Source: Solobacterium sp. (lineage in GTDB: Bacteria; Bacillota_I; Bacilli_A; Erysipelotrichales; Erysipelotrichaceae). From it: 12,467 bases of DNA. Below the pieces are notes generated by a model, which was not told the origin of the DNA, ran no database searches, and saw only the letters and a program-made list of their open reading frames with translations. The position numbers were made by a program, and so were the translations under genes. Within the stretch, counting starts at the first letter, position 1; every line of letters starts with the position of its first letter. The stretch is taken from positions 1 through 12,467 of the forward strand of contig JAFWCP010000358.1 of assembly GCA_017536845.1 (NCBI GenBank), read 5' to 3'. Of the stretch, positions 6,472-12,467 are shown in pieces.

Positions 6472-7637
6472 GCTTCCCTCCTGTTTCTGAGAAGGGCGAC
6501 GGCACTCATCACGACCGGCACAAGCATGATGCCCATGCCAAGCAGGGCCACCGAGCGGGCGCCGAAGGCATCCATCATGGAGCCTGAATACAGCAGTGCG
6601 ACAACCCCGGCAAAGGAGCCGAACATGGCATCACACATGGCGTGGGCGGTATTCTTCAAAGAGCCGGAAACACTTGCTTCGGTCATCTGCCGGTAAGTCG
6701 GCATCAGGATGCCGTAGGAGATATTGTTCAATACGGTGCCGAGGATGATCATCACCGGTGAAACCGCCAGATATGTCAAAGTCACCATGCCCAGCTCAAA
6801 CACTGTCGCCAGCAGCAGCCTGACATAGGCGGGAATCTTATACAGCCTGCCGGTCATGAAGATCAGCACCGCCTGCAGCATGACGCCGATAAACGCATCG
6901 ATGCCAAGCACCGAAACATCACCGCCGACCGACTGGAGGATGACGATCTTCAGGTTGTTGATGGGAGAAGATGCCAGCCCGCAGAGAAACAGCAGCGCAA
7001 CAAGGAACACATACGGTCTGATCTTCAGCAGGTCCCTGGGCGATCCCGGCGTCGCCGTTGTCCTTACACCCCGGCCGGCATTTTCGGGGATGATGAAGGC
7101 AGCCGCCAGCACGCAGGCAAAGCAGATCACTGCCGCAATCGGGATGAGATGGTAGCCGACCCGGTTGATCAGCTGACCAAGGCCCAGCATCATCACCGCA
7201 TAGCCCACCGAGCCAAGCGACCTGGCCCGGCCGAAGACGGCCGCGTTGCGGTTGAAGCCTTTTAACATCCAGGCATCCAGGTTGGAGCCAAGGGGCGAAC
7301 CCAGAAAGCCATAGACCGGATACAGGCAGGCTGCCAGCATGACATTCTTATCCGCCAGGAAGAAGATAAGCATTGCCACGGCAAACGCTGCCATGTATTC
7401 GGGAATGAAGATCTTCCGGTTGGAACCGGCCCTGTCACAGCGGCCGCCCCAGAAAAACGATCCGATAAACGAGCTGAGCATGAACACGGCCAGCACAATT
7501 GACAGCGTGCCCGAAGAAAGCCCGCAGGCAAGCAGGTAGGTTGTGATAAAACCGACAAACGACGCAAAATACGCCCAGTACATACCGACGATAAAGCTGT
7601 AGCCAAAAAAAGTCTTTCCCGAAATTTCTTCCTTCAT
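6468..7637 (-). CDS. MFS family transporter
   Basis: A 389-residue integral membrane protein with about twelve hydrophobic segments, of major facilitator superfamily size and pattern. The loop between segments 2 and 3 carries [12 protein letters not shown] (64-75), a motif-A-like sequence. A central polar loop (about 185-207, [18 protein letters not shown]) divides the two six-helix halves. The first helix has a [13 protein letters not shown] run recalling the LacY-like/nucleoside-type MFS_1_like group, but the substrate cannot be assigned. The ATG at 7637 follows an AGG/AGGA-type site. It is the first gene of a two-gene operon, and its TGA overlaps the start of the hydrolase. Importer or exporter direction is not evident. 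Confidence 0.88.
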   Translation of the reverse strand: MKEEISGKTFFGYSFIVGMYWAYFASFVGFITTYLLACGLSSGTLSIVLAVFMLSSFIGSFFWGGRCDRAGSNRKIFIPEYMAAFAVAMLIFFLADKNVMLAACLYPVYGFLGSPLGSNLDAWMLKGFNRNAAVFGRARSLGSVGYAVMMLGLGQLINRVGYHLIPIAAVICFACVLAAAFIIPENAGRGVRTTATPGSPRDLLKIRPYVFLVALLFLCGLASSPINNLKIVILQSVGGDVSVLGIDAFIGVMLQAVLIFMTGRLYKIPAYVRLLLATVFELGMVTLTYLAVSPVMIILGTVLNNISYGILMPTYRQMTEASVSGSLKNTAHAMCDAMFGSFAGVVALLYSGSMMDAFGARSVALLGMGIMLVPVVMSAVALLRNRREA

Positions 7638-7658
7638 GATTCCTGTACCTCTCGTATT

Positions 7659-7688
7659 ATTTTACAGGAAAAAGAGAGTTTTCTTCAA
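7659..7688 (-). promoter_or_regulatory. Promoter of the MFS-hydrolase operon
   Basis: On the minus strand TTGAAG (complement of 7683-7688) and TAAAAT (complement of 7659-7664) are separated by 18 bp. Transcription would start near 7652, giving a leader of about 15 nt that carries AGGTACAGGA before the ATG at 7637. Confidence 0.5.
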
Positions 7689-8039
7689 TGGATAAACCTT
7701 CTTCAGCCCGAACGGCATTTCCGATACACAACCGGCAGAAAAGCATATATACTTTTGGTGCGGGAGGGGCAAAAACAACGGCCGACGGAGAAGAACAGCC
7801 GGTTTCCCGGTCACACGCTGCCGGCGAGCTTTTCTTTTCGGCTGATGACCCCCGGAAAATCCGGGGACAACACGAGTCAGCCCCGCCCTCAGAAAAAGAT
7901 TACGAAACAGTGCCGCCATGCGCCTGCAGAAGACATCTCTGCCATGGCGTCTGACGGCTGCTGTCAGGTTTATGAAGCAAAAGCATCAGGACGGCCTGAT
8001 GCCCTACAATACTGCAGTGGCAGAGAAAGGAAAAAGGCT
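7689..8039 (+). other. Non-coding region upstream of rmlA
   Basis: About 350 bases between the divergent MFS promoter and rmlA. Open frames cross it, including a 95-codon in-frame extension of rmlA, but they lack ribosome sites and family-like sequence. The only -10-like boxes are weak (TATATA near 7746, TACAAT at 8005-8010), so the rmlA start point is unsure. Most of it is occupied by the hairpins described at 7840-8002. Confidence 0.5.
7840..8002 (+). promoter_or_regulatory. Hairpin-rich candidate structured 5' leader of rmlA
   Basis: Three strong inverted repeats follow one another. First, CCCCGGA (7850-7856) pairs with TCCGGGG (7860-7866), enclosed by GGCTGA (7840-7845) and TCAGCC (7877-7882). 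Second, CGCCATG (7914-7920) pairs with CATGGCG (7943-7949), stacked directly on GCAGA (7926-7930)/TCTGC (7938-7942) with a 5-nt bulge. Third, GCATCAGG (7983-7990) pairs with CCTGATGC (7995-8002) around ACGG. None is followed by a U-tract. I cannot match it to a known riboswitch class. Confidence 0.4.
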
Positions 8040-8921
<882 letters not shown>

Positions 8922-8925
8922 ACAT

Positions 8926-9939
8926 ATGAACATCATCGTTACCGGCGGTGCCGGCTTCATCGGCTCCAACTTCATCTACTACATGCTGGAAAAGCATCCC
9001 GAAGATACCATCATCTGCATCGACAAGCTGACCTATGCAGGCAACCTTTCCACCCTGCAGCCCATCCTGAAGGACATCCACTTCTACAAGGATGACATCA
9101 CCGATGCCGAAGCGATGGAAGCAGTCTTCCGGAAAGAACAGCCTGACATCGTCGTCAACTTCGCGGCCGAAAGCCATGTCGACCGCTCCATTGAAGATCC
9201 CGGCATTTTCCTGAAGACCAATATCCTGGGCACCCAGGTGCTGATGGACCTTTCCAGGAAGTACAGCGTCAGACGGTATCACCAGGTATCCACCGATGAA
9301 GTCTACGGCGACCTGCCTTTAGACAGGAAGGACCTCTTCTTTACCGAGAGCACGCCGATCCATACAAGCTCCCCCTACTCCGCTTCCAAGGCATCCGCTG
9401 ACCTGCTCGTGCTGGCCTACCACAGGACGTACGGTCTGCCGGTCACGATCAGCCGCTGTTCCAACAACTACGGGCCTTACCACTTCCCGGAGAAGCTGAT
9501 CCCGTTAATGATCCTGCGGGCGCTGGATGACAAACCACTGCCGGTCTATGGCCAGGGCATCAACGTCCGTGACTGGCTGTATGTCAAGGACCACTGCCGG
9601 GCGATTGACCTGATCATCCGCAATGGCAGGGTCGGCGAAGTCTACAACGTCGGCGGCCACAATGAAATGGCCAACATCGACATCGTAAAGCTCATTCTCA
9701 AAAAGCTCGGCAAGCCGGAATCCCTGATCACCTATGTCACCGACCGCAAAGGCCATGACCTGCGCTATGCCATCGACCCGCAGAAGATCCATGACGAGCT
9801 GGGCTGGCTGCCGGAGACGAAGTTCGCGGACGGCATTGACCTGACCATCGACTGGTACCTCACCCACAAAGACTGGTGGGAACCGATCCTTTCCGGCGAG
9901 TACCAGAACTACTACGAAAAGATGTACGGCAACAGATAA
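8926..9939 (+). CDS. rmlB: dTDP-glucose 4,6-dehydratase
   Basis: A 337-residue extended short-chain dehydrogenase/reductase that converts dTDP-glucose to dTDP-4-keto-6-deoxyglucose using bound NAD. The Rossmann motif GGAGFIG (7-13), the AAESHVDRSI block (80-89), the catalytic TDE (123-125) and YxxxK pair Tyr151/Lys155, RCSNNYGPYHFPEKLIP (177-193), and DRKGHDLRYAID (273-284) are all present. The start at 8926 is set by AAGGAG 9 nt upstream; an earlier ATG at 8884 lies inside rmlA. The operon ends at the terminator 9949-9971, so rmlC and rmlD do not follow. The keto sugar may feed L-rhamnose made by RmlC/RmlD encoded elsewhere, or another dTDP-sugar branch for envelope glycans. Confidence 0.96.
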   Translation: MNIIVTGGAGFIGSNFIYYMLEKHPEDTIICIDKLTYAGNLSTLQPILKDIHFYKDDITDAEAMEAVFRKEQPDIVVNFAAESHVDRSIEDPGIFLKTNILGTQVLMDLSRKYSVRRYHQVSTDEVYGDLPLDRKDLFFTESTPIHTSSPYSASKASADLLVLAYHRTYGLPVTISRCSNNYGPYHFPEKLIPLMILRALDDKPLPVYGQGINVRDWLYVKDHCRAIDLIIRNGRVGEVYNVGGHNEMANIDIVKLILKKLGKPESLITYVTDRKGHDLRYAIDPQKIHDELGWLPETKFADGIDLTIDWYLTHKDWWEPILSGEYQNYYEKMYGNR

Positions 9940-9948
9940 ACACCTTCC

Positions 9949-9971
9949 GGGAGGCACAGCCTCCCTTTTCT
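9949..9971 (+). terminator. Rho-independent terminator of rmlAB
   Basis: GGGAGGC (9949-9955) pairs with GCCTCCC (9959-9965) around the 3-nt loop ACA, followed by TTTTCT. It lies 9 bp past the rmlB stop and isolates rmlAB from putP. Confidence 0.85.
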
Positions 9972-9987
9972 GATGCAAAATCAGCCA

Positions 9988-10041
9988 TTTCATGAAAATT
10001 GTTTCAGCTATATCCATGATTTTTACATGTTTCTTCCATGA
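9988..10041. promoter_or_regulatory. Phased TNCATGA repeats upstream of putP
   Basis: TTCATGA (9989-9995), TCCATGA (10013-10019) and TCCATGA (10035-10041) recur at 24 and 22 bp spacing, about two helical turns. The first sits in the perfect 10 bp palindrome TTTCATGAAA (9988-9997). They end 39 bp before the putP -10 box, a position fitting an activator or repressor site. The regulator is unknown. Confidence 0.35.
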
Positions 10042-10080
10042 AAGCGTTGTTTCGTCATTCCTGACCACGTAAATTTTCGG

Positions 10081-10086
10081 TATAAT
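10081..10086 (+). promoter_or_regulatory. -10 box of the putP promoter
   Basis: A perfect TATAAT. The -35 position 17 bp upstream reads TTCCTG, a poor match, so the promoter may need an activator. The start point would be near 10093, with a leader of about 25 nt carrying AAAGGAG (10104-10110). Confidence 0.6.
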
Positions 10087-10117
10087 GCACAGGATTCACG
10101 TTCAAAGGAGTATGAAT

Positions 10118-11587
10118 ATGCGAAACGCAGAAGTAATTGTATTCGTCATCTATCTGATCTTCATGATCGCCATCGGTGTGTACTTCTTCCTCAAGAACAA
10201 AAACACCGGTGAAAAAGGATTCTTCCTGGGCGGCCGGCAGATGGGCCCGTGGGTTTCTGCCCTGTCCGCCGGCGCTTCCGACATGAGCGCCTGGGTGCTG
10301 ATGGGCCTGCCGGCCTCCGTCTACGCGTTAGGCATCGGCCAGGTATGGATCGCCGTCGGCCTGGCCATCGGCTATACGCTGAGCTGGATTTATGAAGCGC
10401 CTCGCCTCAGGCAGTTTTCGATCAAGGCGGATGATTCAATTACGATCCCCCAGTATCTGACCAACCGGTTCCGTTCGAAATCCAAGGCCCTCCAGATCAT
10501 CTGCGCGGTGATCTTCTTAGTTGCCTATACGATCTATGCCGCCTCAAGCATCAAGGCGTGCGGCACGCTGTTCAATACCGTCATCGGCATCAACGCGACA
10601 ACCGCCATGTATCTGGCAGCTGCCATCATCATCAGCTATACCTTCCTGGGCGGCTTCTCCGCGGTCTGCTGGACAGACTTCTTCCAGGGCATGCTGATGC
10701 TGGGAGCGCTGTTCCTGGCGCCGATCTTTGCTTCCTTCCTGTTAGGCGATGCCGCTTCTTCGGCTGCCGCCATTGCTGCGGAAACGCCGCATTTCTGGAA
10801 CCCGCTTGCCTCCTGGCAGGATATCCTGTCCGGCCTGGGATGGGGCATCGGCTACTTCGGCATGCCGCACATCATCATCCGCTTCATGTCGGTTGAATCG
10901 CAGAAATCGCTGAAGAAATCCGCGAAGATCGGCATCACCTGGACGGTGCTGATCCTGTTCTTCTCGGTGCTCGTTGCCGTCATCGGCAGAATGTTCCTTG
11001 GCTATGACCAGGAAATTGCCGACAATTCCCTCGTCTTTATCACCATGGTCAGAAGGATCTTCCCGGCGCTTGTCTCCGGCATCCTGCTTTCGGCCATCCT
11101 GGCAGCGTCCATGTCAACCGCCGACAGCCAGCTGCTGGCAGCTGCCTCGGCCTTTGCCTCTGACGTCTATAAACCCATCATCCGCAAGGAAAAGGCAGAT
11201 GACAGGGAAATGCTGTGGGCATCCAGAGCCGTTGTCCTTGCCATTTCCGTCATTGCCCTGCTCATTGCAGCCAACCCGAATGCCGGCTCGATCATGTCCC
11301 TGGTATCCAACGCCTGGGGCGTCTTCGGCGCTGCCTTCGGTCCCGCCATCATGCTGAGTCTGTTCTGGAAAAGGTTCACCTTTTCCGGCGCGACAGCCGG
11401 CATTGTCGTCGGTGCTCTTACCGATATTCTCTGGCTGACATTCCTCTCTTCAACAGGCGTCTACGAAATCGTCCCGGGCGCTCTGGCCGGCCTGGCAGCA
11501 GCCGTGATTGTCTCACTGCTTTCGCCTGAACCCGGCAAGGATGTCCAGGATCTGTTTGATGCCTCTGTCAGCAGCATCGACGACTGA
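10118..11587 (+). CDS. putP: Sodium/proline symporter (PutP-type, SSS family)
   Basis: A 489-residue membrane protein of the sodium:solute symporter family (TC 2.A.21), close in length to E. coli PutP (502). The start at 10118 has AAAGGAG 7 nt upstream; the ATG at 10112 would leave only 1 nt. PutP hallmarks are FFLGGRQMGPWVSALSAGASDMSAW (Arg40, Asp55 and Ser57 fall at the E. coli numbers, although the residue at 58 is Ala rather than Gly), ADDSITIPQYL (104-114), AYTIYAASSIKACGTLF (136-152), YTFLGGFSAVCWTDFFQG (174-191), HIIIRFM (251-257) and SMSTADSQLL (331-340) with Ser333/Thr334 matching the sodium-site Ser/Thr pair. These strongly suggest sodium-coupled uptake of proline or a close analogue. 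The gene is monocistronic, with its own promoter and a strong terminator. Confidence 0.93.
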   Translation: MRNAEVIVFVIYLIFMIAIGVYFFLKNKNTGEKGFFLGGRQMGPWVSALSAGASDMSAWVLMGLPASVYALGIGQVWIAVGLAIGYTLSWIYEAPRLRQFSIKADDSITIPQYLTNRFRSKSKALQIICAVIFLVAYTIYAASSIKACGTLFNTVIGINATTAMYLAAAIIISYTFLGGFSAVCWTDFFQGMLMLGALFLAPIFASFLLGDAASSAAAIAAETPHFWNPLASWQDILSGLGWGIGYFGMPHIIIRFMSVESQKSLKKSAKIGITWTVLILFFSVLVAVIGRMFLGYDQEIADNSLVFITMVRRIFPALVSGILLSAILAASMSTADSQLLAAASAFASDVYKPIIRKEKADDREMLWASRAVVLAISVIALLIAANPNAGSIMSLVSNAWGVFGAAFGPAIMLSLFWKRFTFSGATAGIVVGALTDILWLTFLSSTGVYEIVPGALAGLAAAVIVSLLSPEPGKDVQDLFDASVSSIDD

Positions 11588-11594
11588 CTGATAC

Positions 11595-11632
11595 AGGCCT
11601 TTCCGGCTGCACACCCGGAAAGGCCTTTTTAA
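11595..11632 (+). terminator. Rho-independent terminator of putP
   Basis: AGGCCTTTCCGG (11595-11606) pairs perfectly over 12 bp with CCGGAAAGGCCT (11615-11626) around an 8-nt loop, followed by a T-run. It is 7 bp past the putP stop and is the strongest terminator in the window. Confidence 0.93.
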
Positions 11633-11666
11633 GTGCTTTTTAAGATTCATTCCCCCGGATGTAAAG

Positions 11667-11672
11667 TACAAT
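11667..11672 (+). promoter_or_regulatory. -10 box immediately before the DUF218 gene
   Basis: TACAAT matches TATAAT at five of six positions and ends 6 nt before the ATG at 11679. If used, transcription would begin at or next to the start codon. The -35 position (GATTCA at 17 bp) is weak. Confidence 0.45.
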
Positions 11673-11678
11673 AATGCC

Positions 11679-12413
11679 ATGAACAAGCTTATCATTGCGG
11701 CCGGCTGCTTCTTCCTGCTGGTCTTTATCCTGCCCGGATACATCTTCAACATCGGCTCGCTGACCGGCATTGCCCTCAGCATCCTGCTGGCCCTTTACGG
11801 ATATCGCTTCGATGCCGTCAACGCCTGGATGCACAGCCATACGGCAGTCAGGAACACCCTGTTTGCCGTTATGGGCCTGATTGCCGCCCTTACGGTGCTG
11901 GTCACCATCTTCATGGCCTCAGCCTGCCGTGATACCGCCAGAGGCGATGAAACGGTCGTTGTGCTGGGCTGCGGGGTCAACGGCACTGTTCCTTCCCGCA
12001 TGCTGTATACCCGCATCAAAGCGGCGGAAAAATACCTCACAGCGCATCCTGACGCTGTGGCCATCCTTTCCGGCGGCCAGGGCAGTGACGAAGAGATCAG
12101 CGAAGCCGCTGCCATGTACAACGTATTAACGGCAAGAGGCATTGCGCCGGAGCGCCTCCTGAAGGAAGAGAACTCCACGTCAACGATTGAAAACCTGAGC
12201 TTTTCACAGGAGATGATTCAGGAAAACGGTCTGAACCCTGCCATCGTGATCATCTCCAATGAGTTCCACCTTTACCGGGCTTCAAGGATCGCCTCAGCAC
12301 TGAAGATCCAGGCATCGTGCTTTCCTGCTTCAACACCCATCGATCTGTTCCTGCCCAACTATGTCAGGGAACTTTATGCCATCCTCTACGAGTGGCTGCG
12401 GACAGTTATCTGA
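11679..12413 (+). CDS. Membrane-anchored DUF218 (SanA/YdcF/ElyC-like) protein
   Basis: A 244-residue protein with three N-terminal hydrophobic segments (about 3-20, 26-41, 58-81) and a DUF218 domain (PF02698) from about residue 90. Domain motifs are VVVLGCGVNG (93-102), SGGQGSDEEISEA (131-143), KEENSTSTIENL (162-173) and SNEFHLYRA (193-201). Family members such as SanA and ElyC affect envelope integrity and peptidoglycan or lipid-carrier metabolism in enteric bacteria; the chemistry is not established. The two-to-three-helix head plus DUF218 layout is the Gram-positive form, and I infer an envelope role here. No Shine-Dalgarno sequence lies before the ATG, no in-frame ATG, GTG or TTG exists in the 13 codons upstream, and a -10-like box sits at 11667, so the mRNA may be leaderless. 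The gene stands alone between two terminators. Confidence 0.85.
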   Translation: MNKLIIAAGCFFLLVFILPGYIFNIGSLTGIALSILLALYGYRFDAVNAWMHSHTAVRNTLFAVMGLIAALTVLVTIFMASACRDTARGDETVVVLGCGVNGTVPSRMLYTRIKAAEKYLTAHPDAVAILSGGQGSDEEISEAAAMYNVLTARGIAPERLLKEENSTSTIENLSFSQEMIQENGLNPAIVIISNEFHLYRASRIASALKIQASCFPASTPIDLFLPNYVRELYAILYEWLRTVI

Positions 12414-12424
12414 AGAATATTACG

Positions 12425-12449
12425 AACATGCCGGACGGCATGTTTTTTC
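12425..12449 (+). terminator. Rho-independent terminator of the DUF218 gene
   Basis: AACATGCC (12425-12432) pairs with GGCATGTT (12437-12444) around the loop GGAC, followed by a T-run through 12448. It lies 11 bp after the stop. Nothing is recognisable in the last 18 bases of the window. Confidence 0.88.
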
Positions 12450-12467
12450 AAGCCTTCCTGGATACTC

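Noticed and set aside
7755..8039. N-terminal 95-codon extension of RmlA
   Set aside because: The translated extension has no resemblance to the family. RmlA proteins begin at the KGIILAGG strand, and a ribosome site precedes the ATG at 8040.
9505..10068. Minus-strand open frame (187 codons) over the rmlB end and the putP upstream region
   Set aside because: It is antisense to intact rmlB, passes through its terminator hairpin, and has no recognisable protein features.
10085..10117. Upstream starts of PutP at 10085 and 10112
   Set aside because: 10085 overlaps the -10 box, and 10112 leaves only 1 nt after GGAG; 10118 has ideal spacing.

Overview
The window looks like chromosomal DNA from a fairly GC-rich low-G+C-lineage (Firmicutes/Bacillota) gut-type bacterium, most plausibly of the Erysipelotrichia. 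Supporting this are strong AAGGAGG-type ribosome sites, sigma-A-like TATAAT boxes, Rho-independent terminators, an LrgAB pair, an AAA-ATPase/PD-(D/E)XK (DUF1703-type) protein, and a surface protein joining InlB-type repeats to a wall-binding tail (DPATDAWYWLD...GKWVRYDAYGRMIKGW). The taxonomic placement is inference; no rRNA or marker gene is present.

Layout. 1-683: a small basic protein with a possible helix-turn-helix (+), then about 340 bases without a gene. 684-2276 (-): an AAA-ATPase-like/DUF1703 protein whose Walker A and nuclease signature residues are substituted. 2397-4208 (-): a secreted or membrane-anchored InlB-repeat/Big_2/wall-binding surface protein with its own promoter and terminator. 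4503-5545 (+): an lrgA-lrgB operon, divergent from the surface protein. 5617-7637 (-): a translationally coupled MFS transporter and alpha/beta hydrolase. 8040-9939 (+): rmlA-rmlB, giving dTDP-4-keto-6-deoxyglucose, preceded by about 400 non-coding bases with several strong hairpins. 10118-11587 (+): a PutP-type sodium/proline symporter. 11679-12413 (+): a membrane-anchored DUF218 (SanA/YdcF-like) protein that may be read from a leaderless mRNA.

Together these are mainly cell-envelope and transport functions: surface display, dTDP-sugar supply for envelope glycans, LrgAB and DUF218 envelope proteins, and two secondary transporters. Nearly every transcription unit is closed by a recognisable terminator, so the unit boundaries are unusually clear. 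I see no CRISPR array, tRNA, rRNA, insertion sequence or prophage module, and no convincing multi-gene novel system. The most promising leads are the hairpin-rich rmlA leader, the DUF1703-type protein with altered catalytic signatures, the leaderless-looking DUF218 gene, an orphan terminator upstream of lrgA, and phased repeats upstream of putP.
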